Of a stretch of 64,000 bases of DNA, positions 38,375 through 50,339 are shown piece by piece. The number at the start of each line of letters is the position of its first letter. The stretch's first letter is position 1. Both the position numbers and the translations under genes were made by a program. The stretch lies in assembly GCA_017591395.1 (NCBI GenBank), contig WEDG01011718.1:1-64000 (forward strand), read 5' to 3'. Origin of the DNA: Schistocephalus solidus. Lineage: Eukaryota; Platyhelminthes; Cestoda; Diphyllobothriidea; Diphyllobothriidae. Below the pieces are notes generated by a model. The model was not told the origin of the DNA. It worked only from the letters and a program-made list of their open reading frames with translations, and ran no database searches.

Positions 38375-38605
38375 TTCCTAGCGTTTTCGGTCCGTCTCCT
38401 GTATCCTTATGGCGTTTATGGTCGCCTCTTCAGTTCTGGTTTCCGACGTATATGCGTGTCCAGCCAGAATAGTTACGAGGTGTTCTTGAAAGAATTTCAA
38501 AGCGTTCTCGTAACATCGTTTCCGCGCACCTTGTTTGCGATCGCCTTTAACGGGTGTCGTATAGTAGTCATTGTGAAGGGCACTTAGCTGACATTCTCAA
38601 GACAC
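38375..38605 (-). pseudogene. Probable LINE C-terminal fragment
   Basis: The minus strand reads GDRKQGARKRCYENALKFFQ followed by EHLVTI and later ETRTEEATINAIRIQ. This resembles the GGQKRRYKDTLKKSL... segment after the reverse transcriptase in flatworm and other metazoan LINEs (compare 49885 downwards). Upstream sequence is too decayed to read. Confidence 0.4.
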
Positions 38606-38609
38606 GGCC

Positions 38610-39750
38610 GCTTTATGGTAGTTTCATCTGCTTTGACGTTGAAAAATTGGTGAGCACGCGGGTCAAATCCAGGATCCCTTCCTGTCTCGTCACACAAAGA
38701 ATACTCAAAAAATAGTTAAATAGTCTGTGACGAATATAGGCGTAATGAGCACCCAAGCCTTCTTCATCTTCAGGTTGACGTTGAGGATGCCATAACGGTT
38801 TCATACTGAATGCAACTTGGCAAACACACCCAATACACACCCCGGGATAGAATAAAGAGGCTAGCACTGTCCAGAGCAAGTGATACGCCGCAGAATCACA
38901 TGATTAACGACGAGCGGTACAGGAAAGTAATGTGACGGTGGTGGTGCGGGGTAGGGGTCATAAGACAAAACTGGCCGCTGGTGACTTTGTGAAGCGCACA
39001 AACGCTAACGCGCACGCTCATCGCTGCTGCAGTTGTCACCCCTCTCGTCAGCTGCATATATCCTAATGTGTGCTCGTAGGCCTGCAGGCAAGAGCGCACA
39101 CCACAGACACGACTGCCTAGTGCGGGAGCGCCTTCCCGCCAGCAGACATAGGCAGCACTGCCAGTAATGCTGGTGTTCGCTACAGAGCGCGCCCGCGCAC
39201 ACGACCGCGTAGGCGCACATGCAAGAGCAGCCGGGTTAGGTGTGCAGCAGAATGAGGGCTTAGCGGGGGACAAGACACGATGGCAGCAGCGGCCGTGGGG
39301 TCGTCAATCGATGTGGAAGCGCGCGCGCACACAGACACACATACAGCACACACCTAAACAAACACACATATACACGGGCAGCGCAGTCCCGACCGTCCGT
39401 CGAACGGGGCAAAGCAATTTTGGCGCGAAGGCGCAACCGGACGACAGAGCCCTAGAGGCGGGGGTGCTGGTGGTGGCACAACACACGCGTACACCGCACA
39501 GCAGAAGCCGAAGGGGGCACGCAGACAGAAGCTACTCTTCTGGCGACGAAAACAAGTTAGGTGTCACTTGTGAAGTAAGACTGCATTAAGTGCTGACGAG
39601 CCCAGGTGATAGGCCGCTTTAAGGGCACGCCCTCACCTCAGTTAGTGCGGTTAAATAATAGGATTTAGTAACCGTCGCCCTCTGCGGCAAATATAAATCC
39701 CAGCAGGCTTGTATGTTTTCCCAGGTCATCTGCTAAGTCCGTAGGCGATG
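38610..39750. other. GC-rich, CpG-rich spacer with CA-rich microsatellite
   Basis: A CA-rich tract lies at about 39318-39376. Frames through 38896-39589 encode Arg/Ala/His-rich peptides on both strands without motifs, as expected from GC-rich non-coding DNA. Confidence 0.4.
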
Positions 39751-39757
39751 AGTGGGG

Positions 39758-39855
39758 GGGAGGAGGAGGAGGAGCCGGAGGAGGAAGAAGAGGAGGCGGC
39801 GGCGGAGGAGGAGGAGGAGGAGGAAGAGGAGGAGGTGGTGGTGGAGGAGGAGGAT
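39758..39855 (+). repeat. (GGA)n microsatellite
   Basis: Near-continuous GGA/GAA/GGC triplets over about 98 bp. The plus frame reads as poly-Glu from an ATG at 39748 to a stop at 39933, but nothing outside the tract looks coding. Confidence 0.9.
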
Positions 39856-40876
39856 AAAGTGGCTGAGAATCAAGAGTATTTAAAGACTGGCCTTATAGCG
39901 CAGACAGTGCAGTACACTAAGAGGTTGCTCTGAGGACAAATTTAATAAAACTGTTCCGAAACCGCACCGCTACCTGATGCGTAACAAAGCAGGCTAAAAA
40001 TGCTACCATTTATTAGCCTAGTTACAGCAATTCGGAGCAAATTTGCTCAAATTAGCAGCTTGAAGGTGTGCATTGTGCGACAAAGAAAAGCACATCGATC
40101 TAGACTGTCAGTAGGCTAAAAAGATCGCTATGATACGCATCTGGTAGAACGACGGAATTTATAAATAGAGAAACTGCTAACACAGAGAGCCTATTGGCTC
40201 CGACAGAAAGCCACGTTCGCAGGCGTAGCGAGCCAATACCACCACGGAGGGAGGGAGGGGTTGTGTATCGGTTGAAAAAACGCGGGCGAATCACTAATAC
40301 GTCATAAAAGAGGGAAAGGAAGTAATAAATCGTCCATCGAAAGCAGTGACGGTAACCACTGTCCAGAGAGCGCGGTCGTGACTTGTGCCTCGGTTTGATT
40401 ATATTGGGAGAGTTTTGCCGCAATGGCTTCTCGCTCTCTCTCTCTCTATCCCCACACACACGATGTTCCAGTGGTAGGCGGAAAGCATGAGAACTAGAGA
40501 TGGAAGTGCGCAGATTGGCTGAATTACCATCACAAAGGCCACATGTACTGGCTTCTACACGCCAAACTAACAGGACTTCACACTATACGGGCATTTTAAT
40601 GAAGAGAGTTGGGAAAGTTAAGAGATGCCAGCCTGACCCTCGGTCCTCAGGGCAGAGTTATTCCGTCAGTTAGGGGACATCAAAATGACGACCTCCAGCA
40701 CGTTGTGATGGTTTGCAACGCGTCCCACAGGCCTTACCCTTTGCACCCGCCCCCAGCACTTGCTCGTGCAAGTACGACTCTAGCAACCGGAGAAGAGATT
40801 GGGCACAGTGTGGCTTGCACAGCGTAAGACCTCCAGCTGACGGCCCGACCGTCGCAAACGACATCCACTGCGCGCT

Positions 40877-40893
40877 CCCCCCCCCCCCCCCCC
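40877..40893. repeat. Poly-C run of 17
   Basis: An uninterrupted 17-base C homopolymer in GC-rich sequence, likely length-variable and prone to sequencing error. Confidence 0.95.
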
Positions 40894-40924
40894 AGAGAGT
40901 GAACGCAGTGAGGCGCGTGATGTG

Positions 40925-41260
40925 AGGCGTCTACCGCACTCCCTCCTGCCTCACCCACCTTGCTGCAGTGGCATGACAGTGTCATGATGACCTGAGATCT
41001 GCGCCGGCGCAGTGACTGGCAAAGCTAAACAGCCCGTCTAAGAGTGCCATCCACGAGTTAGTAGTAACTCCAGGCTGATGCGGATTTCACATTAGTGCAA
41101 ATTTCATAAAGTCCACAAAACGGAGACAATGCAGACCGACCCTATAAAATACTTACAATGAGGAGTGACTTATCGCCTCAGTTGACAACCTTCCAAGTCA
41201 CCACCGCCAAGTCCTGAAAGATTCGAGGGCGTCAGATTTATTGCGGTTAGGAATGCGCTT
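40925..41260 (+). repeat. Module repeat copy, partial
   Basis: Mid (CTACCGCACTCCCTCCTGCC) and tail (CAACCTTCCAAGTCACCACC, GATTCGAGGGCGTCAGATTT) are present in the standard order; the segment between them is diverged. Confidence 0.65.
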
Positions 41261-41499
41261 CATGTGTCGTAGGGATGGATTTCTCAGTATCAACCTTACC
41301 TACTCTCCCCACGCCAACCAAAGGCAAATAATGAATTGGGGGCAGCGGATGCCAAAGTTACACAGCCCGTTTATGTATGCCACCTACGACCGGGAAGATG
41401 GGTTACACATTAGCCTACCTACTGGCTACCGAGCGCGTCCAAAGGTGGCGTGTAGTGGAACCGCCCTCTGTGAGGGTCAGCTGCGAAATAAGCACACTC

Positions 41500-44400
41500 T
41501 TAGGTCTGGCGGGTAAGCAGTCGCGGACCAACAGCGACAGTGCTACCAGGATGCGACGTCAAAAGCCTTATAAAAAACACAAAGCCTGATGACATGGTGA
41601 CTGTGAACCGCCATTAAATAAGTTCGCTTGCCCCCGTTGCCTTGTGGGTAGGATCTTGAGCCAAAGCGCTAGAGGAGACAACCTCGAACAAACAATCCGA
41701 GCAGTTGCTTTGGACCCGCCCATACTCACAATGCCCAAGATACCTCATGAAAATATGTCAGATTACAGTACTGCGATCCATGCTATTGCGTTCGCGGGAA
41801 TCTGACGCGCTCTGCAACCCTGTTTCAGCAGTGCGGACGAATAGTATGCGAGCTGGACTACTCAATCGGAATCGGACCCTTGGCACTAGATGCTGGAATG
41901 TGCGGACGTTCCTAGACCCTGGTACCCAAAGTCTGATGGCGCGCAGGTTTTATCAGTACAACGTAGATATATGTTTCCTGTCAGGAATCCGAATCTCTGG
42001 CTCAGGCATTCTGAAAATAAAGAACCCGAGAGTCAACTCACACTTAATTCTGCACCACAGTGCCCCTGGTGACTCCTCTGATAGACATGGTGTGGCGATC
42101 GCCCTGTCACAACAAGTGAGCTGTGCACTTCTTGCTTGGTAACCATTCGACGAAAGGATGGCCACTTCACAAACATTTCTATCGTCTCCGTGTACACACC
42201 AAACCCCGTTGCCGAACAGCGCGACAAAGAGACGTTTTACTCGCAGCTGCAAGCGTTCGTTGAAAGACTCCCGTGCCGTAATCTGCTGGTTGCTGCTGGG
42301 GAATGGAATGGCCGGACTGGATGTGGTGACTTCATAAACGGTCATATTATTGGTCGTTTTGAGCTTTGTTCTAGATGTGAGGGTGGTGAGAGACTGCTGA
42401 ACTTTGCTGACCAGAACCGACTGTCATGTAAACGTGCAACAAACACCTGCTACCCTAGTATTCAAACGACGGTCATACAGCTAGTCAGATCGACTACATC
42501 CTAGTCAATTCACAGTTCCGCAGCTGGGTTCATGATAGCAGATCGATGTGTGGTGGCGAGACTAGTAATGCCTATGGGTAGGAACATGTTCTCGTTCGTA
42601 CACGCTTGAAGGTGCACCTATCATCCGCATCCAAAATGCCACGTGCTAGACGAGGCCCTGAACAGAGAAATACAGCCCTGTTTTACTACCCGAACAGGCG
42701 GAGAAGACAGTAGTGAGGGCTCATCACTGAAATCGTTAGTCTATGCGGCAACTGATAAAATCCTCGGATACACTCAGCGACGCCACCGTGAATGGATCAG
42801 CAGAAGAACCCTGCAGTTGTCTGCTCAGGCGGCTAGAGCTAGGTCCCACAACGATGCTTCCTTCCGCCAACTCCGAAAAGTTGAAGGCAAAATCGGCTAG
42901 GGAATGCCGGACGAAATATTGGGCTGAAATAGCGTCGGTGACAGTTGAAAACTATCGAATCATCCGCCAAGTTAGTGGTAAGCCCTCTACACTGAGCGCC
43001 TCTGTTCGTGACATTAATGGCGGCTTTATTGTTGACAACTCGGCCAAATTCAAAAGCTGGCGTGAGCATTTCTAGCGCATTCTCAACTTCGATACCGAAG
43101 CCAGCACCTCCTCCCCATCTGCAACGGAGCCTCCACCCTCTCCTGCTTATGCAGTGTCATGCGAACCCCCTTCTGAAGGAGAAGTCACTGATGTCAAGGT
43201 TGCCCAACAACAAGGCACCTGGAGAGGACGGTATACCCGCTGAAATCTGCAAGTCTTGTTTCGACCCACTGGCGCCCTGGCTCCATGAAGTGATTGCACA
43301 AGCGCGGAGACGAGGTTTTTTCTGTTGACTGGGGCTCAGGCATCCTTGTGACTGTCCACAAGAAGGGAGATATGACGAGATGCGAGAACTACCGTGGCAT
43401 AAGTCTTATCGACGTTGCTGTTAAGATCTTCGCTATTGTCCTTCTCAGGCGATTCCAGGCTGTGTGCGACTCCAGGACGAGGCCCAACCAAGCCGTATTC
43501 GGTGCTGGGGGTGGAGGTTCGGACCAAATATTCACACTAAGGAGTATCCTTCAATTCCGCCATAGTTACCAGCAACTGGCGGCCATCTGCTTTTTCGAAT
43601 TCGCCACCACGTTCGATTCCGTCCATTGTGAATTCTTGTGGCGGATAATGGCACTAGATGGCCTACCACCGAAAATCATCACCATGATCAAGGCCTATTA
43701 CAGCTCAACCATTGCGCGAGTTTTGGTGCAGTACAATCTTTCACAACCATTCAGTATTCGGTCTGACGTTCGACAGTGTTGTATCCTGTCGCCCATTCTG
43801 TTCAAATACGCTATCGACTGGATTCTTGGGAAGACCCTGCATGAAGAGGACGGTGTTGAGCTTGCACCCGGACGCTGGCTGACTGAGCTCGACTACGCAG
43901 ATGACATCACCTTGCTAGCTTCAAGTTTTGGTGGTCTGCAGTCAATGCTTTCGTGGGTGAATGGGGACGTTAAATCCGTTGGCTTGTTCATAAACGCGGG
44001 GAAGGTCAATTTTTTTCGAGCTGCATCCCTCCCCAGGAGAAGGCACCTCTCGATATTGATGGCTGTCAACTTGAAGAGGTAGACAGTTTCAAATACCTTA
44101 GGGCGAGGTTCTTGTCGAATAGACAGAGTAAGGATGACCCTGTATCCCGAATCGATGCCGCTCGTCAGGTTTTCTCAAGCCTAAGGGCATGTAGACACAA
44201 CGCGACGTTTCTGTAGCCACAAAGATTCGGGTGTACCATACGTCTGTCCGGTCTGTCCTTCTCTATGGCTGTGAATGCTGGGCTATATGCGTGGAAGATG
44301 AGCGAAAAATTGAGGCATTTGACCGCTACTGCTTGGGGACCATCCTCCGAGTGAAGAACACTGACTTCGTCTCAAATAAGACAGTTCGCACTCGCTGCGA

Positions 44401-44715
44401 AAATATCGCAGGGATATCCCAAGCCATCCAAGAACGACGACTGAGGTATTTTTGGCACATCCTTCGTAGCCCACCTCACGAGCCCAGTGTTGCTGCCCTT
44501 GATCCGGCCCCACTACCCAATTGGAGGTGTCGAAGAGGGAGTCAGCTCAAAACCTGGCTCGACACAGTTCGTCAAGACAATAAAGTTGTTGTTGGACCTT
44601 CGGTATTCGGTGTCCGTCGTTGGCGAAGAGAATGGATTGAGCTGGCCAGGTCTGCCACCGCGGATCGCCACGCGTGGAGAGGCCAAATCCGTGACATCAT
44701 CGGGGCCGGCTAGAT
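41500..44715 (+). mobile_element. RTE-like LINE, younger copy
   Basis: About 3.2 kb: leader (41500-41845), a single endonuclease-reverse transcriptase frame with breaks (41846-44713) and little 3' sequence. The leader and all protein blocks match the old copy at 2216-5390 in the same order and orientation. RTE-type LINEs move by target-primed reverse transcription. No target-site duplication could be identified with confidence. Confidence 0.88.
41846..44713 (+). pseudogene. RTE-like endonuclease-reverse transcriptase, broken
   Basis: Domains in order: an AP-type endonuclease start (CWNVRTFLDPGTQSLMARRF, 41900-41960), HFTNISIVSVYTP and EWNGRTG (42160-42320), QIDYILVNSQFRSW (42486 on), a connector (WISRRTLQLSAQAARARS), KAPGEDGIPAEI (43210-43245), ENYRGISLIDVAVKIFAIVL, a motif A region FFEFATTFDSVH, RQCCILSPILF, and DYADDITLL (43891 on), then YGCECWA and RRLRYFWHILRSPPHEPS near the C-terminus. 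At least six frame changes (about 42140, 42486, 42640, 42870, 43075, 43310, 44082) and a stop at about 42579 make it dead. The motif-A catalytic Asp is Glu (codon 43597-43599); the YADD box is intact. Confidence 0.9.
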
Positions 44716-44989
44716 CTGGCATAATCACAGTTGTAACAAGTAAAAGTACCCACGACCTGATCCTCACGTCGTGCATAAAGGTTCTGTCGAAAAAAGCATG
44801 TTTCCCCGTTAAATAAGATGTACATACGCTGGCATGCGACGTCTTGTCTGCTATATCGGTGATGGCCAAACGGATCACATATTTGCTGCAGGACAGAAGT
44901 ATGGTGCTGCGGGAGTAGGATAATATGTAGCCTAAAGATGTGTGTGGGCAGGTAGAGCCAATTTTTGGTGATGAAATCGGGACTACGCT

Positions 44990-45150
44990 TTACCTAAGAT
45001 CTTGATGTCGACGCATATGGCTGAATAGATCCATGCGATGACCGAATATCCTGGAGCCGTACGAGCAGGCGAGACTTGAGTAACGAGTGTATGTCAGGGC
45101 TCCTGATCCCGGTTCCCGGTGGGATGGATTCGCAAGTGACCGATCACGCC
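44990..45150 (-). pseudogene. Zinc-finger LINE tail fragment
   Basis: The minus strand reads REPGSGALTYTRYSS, then LACSYGSRIFGHRMDLFSHM and RRH. It matches the finger-linker-finger tail of the LINE at 49114-50090 (GEPVPGAPAYTHRTRLNCPHCPRTF). The second Cys of the finger is Gly and the linker is changed, so it is decayed. Confidence 0.7.
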
Positions 45151-45199
45151 TCTGAATGACACCTGTTGCAGGAACGAGTGGTCCCTGTTTTGGCACAAC

Positions 45200-47550
45200 G
45201 GAAAAATGCAGCCCGGTTTGAGGGGAGGGAAAAGAAATATACTCCGGGTCTCACAAGTTTGTTACGAAACTGAGCAAGAAGAGCTCTCGCACACTTTGAC
45301 GGGCGCATATAGGCCTTGGTGACAATGAGCACGACTTCCACGACTGTAGATTTTACGTGAACGTGTAAATTTCGAGGAAAATACCAGTTCGCCACACGAA
45401 GTCCCCCAAAACTACCAGCCATTTCTTGCGAAGGATAACAATCCAAGTGAAGCATCGAACCGCTCTGCAGTTGCTTAGACACAATAAAACCCAAAGGCCG
45501 CAGGAAAATACATCCTACAAAAAACGACTGCATGGGAAAGCGCGCGCTGTCCGACTCTCGGGTTGTTCAGCAGGAGTTAGAAGAGTGAGAGAAAAAATCC
45601 AGTGTCGTTATTCCCACCATGACAGTGTTTTATTACTAATAATCAAAGAGGACCACTGCCGCCTGCGCGAGGGAAGCCAACAGTAACTTATGCATTATTT
45701 GGTTTATGGTAATGCGACACGTGATACATTGGCCCAATGCACGTCCCACATTTTTTGTGTTCCATCGGCAAGGTTAAATCAAAATTACTGGAAGCGAGCG
45801 CAGACGGGCGCATTCACCGTCCTCTCCCACGAAGTCCACACCTATTGATAATGCAAGCAACAATGTAAGCAAACGGATATCCTACCCGTGTGAGAGTTTC
45901 CATAAGGCCGCACTTGATAGAACAAACAGTTAGCAGTTCTGTGATACCCCCTCTCCCCCCGCCATTGACACTTAGGTAGGTAACCTTCCGAGTCAGGACT
46001 ATTATGTCGTGGTTATGCAAATTCGCTGGTTGGATCATGATGGTTTGCTCTTCACTTCTACCGTGTACAGGTGCAAAGTACAGTAACCGCATGCGCTAAG
46101 GGTATTTTAATCCATCTCGGCAGTACCAACATACGTACTACTATTGTGTCACAAGCCGAACAAAGCCCAGCCCTTCTCAGTCGTCATCTAGCGCAGACGG
46201 GTGGTAACCCTCTTGATAATTACCCCGCAGGGCGTGACCGATAACCACACGCCTATCTCCCCTTACCCGTCTTCCCGAGTCCAGTTCCCATGCGTACATG
46301 CCTAAATAATACAAAGTCACCCCTCACCCTTACGCTAAATTACACGCGAGCTTGCGTCCTTCTTTCAATGTTACCTTTTAAAAGAGCCCTGAGCCAATGG
46401 ACTCAAGGTAGTTATTACGCAACTCTTAGTCTCCAACTTTCCAAATTTCATTAACCGGCAACATGACGAATAAAACCTTGCGTTACATAACAATAGCCAG
46501 GAAAAAAGGAGGGACTAAACGCAGTCGGAGGAAAATAGGGTTATTTTCTTTCTGACTTTTCCCCAGTCTGGCATGTGCACAGCAGAGTAGTTAGATCGTA
46601 AGGAGGGGTATGCCCCATCAATGTGGGTTATGTTTGACTGATGGCTGTTGAACAAACAAAGGCGTGAGCGCACAGCCAGTCGTGCAAATAAGGTAGACAA
46701 TGTTGTCAATACAGCTGTGTACATGTGCTCGCGTATGTGTACGTCACGATTGACTCGGTAAGGAGTTCAAGCTGACGATTGCTGACTTTGAACCATGATG
46801 TTACTGGCTAACTGTCTGTACCTCTAAAGTAACCTAGCTCATTGCGATGTCTGTTTTAGAAGACGCAGCCTTGTTTGCTCCAATGTATTCTATTGTGGCA
46901 GTAGGAATCTTGTCCTCATGAGAGTTTTCGATTAAGACTTTATGGGTTCAACCGAAAACTACAGATATGTATTAGTGTGGAGAAACTGGATCCCGATTAC
47001 GGGGGTTTCCATCAAGTGTGAAATCCTATTTTCTTTCGTCCTTAGCTGTCTCGCTATAAACAATCTAGAAATTCCGTGAAGCATATATAAAAACTCAAGG
47101 GGAAGAATAAACGCTTACCTATGAGACATATCCTGTACCCAACCTGACCAACCACTTGAACTTTTATTTTATTCCACTATGTGCGCGTCTTCAGAAGGTT
47201 TGTCTACTGCTACCTATGCCTTCCTCTTTCGGCTTGTTTCGACCTTCCCTTCAACCCAAAATGGTTGGCATTCACCAGCTCCTGTGTGTCCGAATGCTGT
47301 GTACGTGCACTTTTGATTTCGCCCATTTTTAGGCTACTGATTGCGTCACCGTTCCAACGGTTAATGCGCTGTTGCTAGACAACACTTGAACGCGTACGTA
47401 ATGCCTACAAAGCATAGACAGTACTTGTCGATGTACCATGGTAGTGTCCCTTTCCACCCCCCACTCTGCTCTGCTTTATCGTCTTCCACCCAACGATCCT
47501 TGTGTCAGGGTGGGGCTATGTTGCACTTGCCTCAGTGAGTGAACTGTCTC
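45200..47550. other. Spacer, no gene recognised
   Basis: Several open frames of 65-130 codons on both strands (longest 45144-45533, minus) show no recognisable motif. No repeat family seen. Confidence 0.35.
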
Positions 47551-47553
47551 TAA

Positions 47554-47935
47554 GTGCCCCCAAAACGGGCCACGTGGTAGATGCGTTGGACCAACACGGG
47601 GGCCACATCAGGGCACGGCATGCGTTATTCGGGTTGCGCTCCGCTAACAAATGCCGAACATAGGAGGTGTGGTGGCACGCCTAGGGGCGGCTCGGACTAA
47701 GGGGACCCAGCCGCGCCAGCCACCTGCGTCCTCTCCCGCTTCCGGTCTTCTTGACTCTGTCTTGACACCGGGCTCAGGTGGGGGAGGAGGAGAGAGTGCG
47801 GTAGCTGCAGCGCAAGGCTACTATCACTTAAAACTAATTCACGCGCAAGTCATCGTCCCTGCTCCACTTTCACATGAAGCATACGGTGGACATCGTCGGA
47901 CTACGACGGTCGAACTGTCGAGTGAACTGTCAGGA
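47554..47935 (-). repeat. Module repeat copy: arm, mid, head (minus orientation)
   Basis: Arm 47554-47690 (GGGCCACGTGGTAGATGC, TAACAAATGCCGAACA), then mid (TCTTCTTGACTCTGTCTTGA) and head (CATACGGTGGACATCGTCGG). It is the left half of a large inverted structure with the copy at 48039. Confidence 0.85.
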
Positions 47936-47939
47936 TGCA

Positions 47940-48038
47940 GAAGACAAAAACCTGCAGTGCAGACGCCGTATCAACATGTCCAACTGTAAACGTACATTCG
48001 GATCGCGCGTCGGTCCAATTGGACACCTACAAAACCGT
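47940..48038 (+). pseudogene. Zinc-finger remnant between inverted repeats
   Basis: Reads CRRRINMSNCKRTFGSRVGP followed by IGHLQN, matching the finger consensus of the tapeworm LINE tail (CPRCQRTFRARIGLVGHLRT) with the first Cys and final His lost. It lies in the spacer of the palindrome at 47554-48176. Confidence 0.6.
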
Positions 48039-48660
48039 CGCCCCTAGACGTGCCACCACACCCACCCATGTTCGGCATTTGTTATGGGAGCGCAACCCGA
48101 ATAACGCCTGCCGTGCCCTGACGTGGCCCCCGCGTTGGTCCATCGCATCTACCAAGTGGCTCGTTTAGGGGGGCACACACATACCGGCAGTGCCAACGTC
48201 GTAGTACAAAGATGTCCACCGTATGCTTCACAGAATGGTGGTGCAGGGACGGTGACTTGCGCGCGGATTATTTTAAGTGATACTAGCCTTGCGCTGCAGG
48301 TACCGCACTCTCTCCTCCTCTCCCATCTGGCCCGGTGTCATGACAGAGTCAAGAAGACCGGAGGCGAGAGAAGGCGCAGGTGGCTGGCGCAGCCGGAGCT
48401 GCCCTTGGGCGTTCCACCACACCTGGCTCAAACCCCACGGAGTGGGAGTGCCATAAAGGCCACATTAAGAAGGAGCCATTTCAGCCTGACTCTCAGTTCG
48501 CCAGTCAGTCGCCACTCCACACAAAACACACATTGGGCTGACCACGCGGTCCGAGTTATCCCGTCAGTTGGCAACCTTTCAAGCCACGACTTTTAGCGCA
48601 CCGTGATAGATTCAAGCGCGTCAAATTGTTTATAGTGAGGAAAATGCGCTGAGCTATCGA
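48039..48660 (+). repeat. Module repeat copy: arm, head, mid, tail
   Basis: Arm 48039-48176 is the inverse of 47554-47690. Then come head (GATGTCCACCGTATGCTTCA), mid (GACAGAGTCAAGAAGACCGG) and tail (GGAGTGGGAGTGCCATAAAG to CAAGCGCGTCAAATTGTTTA). The most complete unit in the window. Confidence 0.88.
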
Positions 48661-48829
48661 TCTCACTTTCTACCCCACCACCACAATCAGACCACCGTCC
48701 GTGCTGGTCAGTGGTCTGATGCGGAAGTGGGTGCAGCTGCTGGTGACCTCGTCTACGCGAACTAGGTACACGACCTGGCCCCCAAAACACAAGTACCAGG
48801 ATTTCACACAACAGGGGGTTGAAAGGCTC

Positions 48830-49010
48830 ACATCTCACCTGTGTGAGAGTCACGCAAAGAAGGAGCCATCACAGCCTGATCCCTCAGACCACTAGTCAGC
48901 CACTCCACATAACACACATTTGACTGACTGCGAGGTCGGGGTACAATTTTCAGTTGGCAACCTTCTAACGCACGGCATCGATCGCCCCGTGATATTCTTA
49001 AGCCCAGATC
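48830..49010 (+). repeat. Module repeat, tail fragment
   Basis: AAAGAAGGAGCCATCACAGC, ACACATTTGACTGACTGCG and CAGTTGGCAACCTTCTAACG follow the tail module directly downstream of the 48039 copy, in the same orientation. Confidence 0.7.
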
Positions 49011-49113
49011 ACACATGCAACAGAGGAGCCACAATGAGAAGGAGCCGATGATCATACCTACCTCTTAATCAGCTATGCAGACTGAGAGCATGTTTTTTTG
49101 GTGTTGCATGTGA

Positions 49114-50090
49114 TCATATGAGGTGCAAAGGCTGATGAGGAGAGCTGTATTGTTGTGGTATAGTCGGCAGTGTTCTACCGTAGGTTTTTATAGAGACGCA
49201 TGCGACCTTATAGGCCCTGCCGTGTGTGAATGTGCGTGGGCAGTGCGGACAGTTGAGGCGGGTGCGATGGGTGTATGCTGGTGCTCCTGGCACTGGTTCG
49301 CCGGTCTCTGTGCGATGGATTCGCAAGTGACCAACCAGGCCGATGCGTGATGTGCATGTGCGATCGCAATGAGGACAGATAAGTACCGAGTCCCCATCGC
49401 TGCTAGTGGGAGCGGTGGTGTTGGAGGTAGCAGGTGGCAGGTAGTCAGATGTGGCTACTTAGGTGGTGGGAGTGGGGCAAGTGGTGTTCGTCGCCGTGAT
49501 CAGCGCAGGGAGTGGAGGAGGGAGGATGGTGCCGGTGATCGTGGGCTGCGGGGCATCGATGAAGTTGTTATCAGCGGTTGGGGTGGTCATCGTTGTGGGG
49601 TCTGAGGTTGATGTTATGCGATTGTTGTTGCTTTGAGTTCGAAGATGTCCGACCAGGCCGATTCGCGCGCGGAATGTGCGTTGACAGCGTGGGCACGTTG
49701 GCAGGGTTGTTGATCCGCGGTGCTTGTGACTTGCGAGCCGTCCTTTTGGCCTTAGCAGCAGCGATCCCGTCGGTTTCATAGATTGCTGCACCAGTCTTCA
49801 CGGATCTTCTCCATGCTGGTCTATTCTGGGTGGGGTCCTCCCAGGTCACCGGGTTGATTTGCAGTTGCTTCAGAGATTTCTTCAAAGTGTCCTTGTAGCG
49901 TCGTTTTTGACCTCCCTGTCAGCGAGCACACGTAGCGACATCTCCATAGAAAAGTCCTTTGGGCAGTCGCTCGTCATCCATTCTCACCAGGTGGCCGCTC
50001 CATCACAGTTGCACTTGCCTCAGCATGGCGTGGATGCTGAGGATTCCGGTCAGCGCCAGGACTTTCGTGTCCGGGAACACACACATATTA
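49114..50090 (-). pseudogene. LINE 3' part: RT tail plus C2H2 zinc fingers
   Basis: The minus strand reads, from 50090: LTGILSIHAMLRQVQL, WSGHLVRMDDERLPKGLFYG (post-RT region), then after a frame break DTLKKSLKQLQINP, NRPAWRRSVKTGAAIYE and KAKRTARKSQAPR. Fingers follow: CPRCQRTFRARIGLVGHLRT at about 49700, CPHCDRTCTSRIGLVGHLRI at about 49330, and a broken CPHCPRTFTHG at about 49220, with the GEPVPGAPAYTH linker. This tail is typical of endonuclease-RT proteins in diphyllobothriidean tapeworm genomes and is the main clue to the organism. The 5' part with the RT core is missing. A stop after RQVQL and frame shifts show it is dead. Confidence 0.85.
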
Positions 50091-50339
50091 GAACCACTGA
50101 TTGTTCACAGAGACTTCACAATAAGGCCTGCCAACAGCAGCGATGAAGGACGCGTCAAGCCATATATGGGGACTCTAAGTCGCACATGAGCCTAATCTGA
50201 TGTCTTCGGCCGATAGGCTTGGACAGGTCGCTGGTGTATGAGGGGAGGGAAATGAGGTACGTCCTGAGATACTCGTACACGAGGCAAGTCAGTGTATGCC
50301 TCACTATGATCAATTGTACGGGTTTTCACGAGCCCAAAT

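Noticed and set aside
39748..39933. Open frame encoding a poly-Glu protein
   Set aside because: It is the translation of a (GGA)n microsatellite; sequence outside the tract has no coding character.
47651..48596. Overlapping open frames of 112 and 157 codons
   Set aside because: Both lie inside module-repeat copies, whose equivalents elsewhere are not open.
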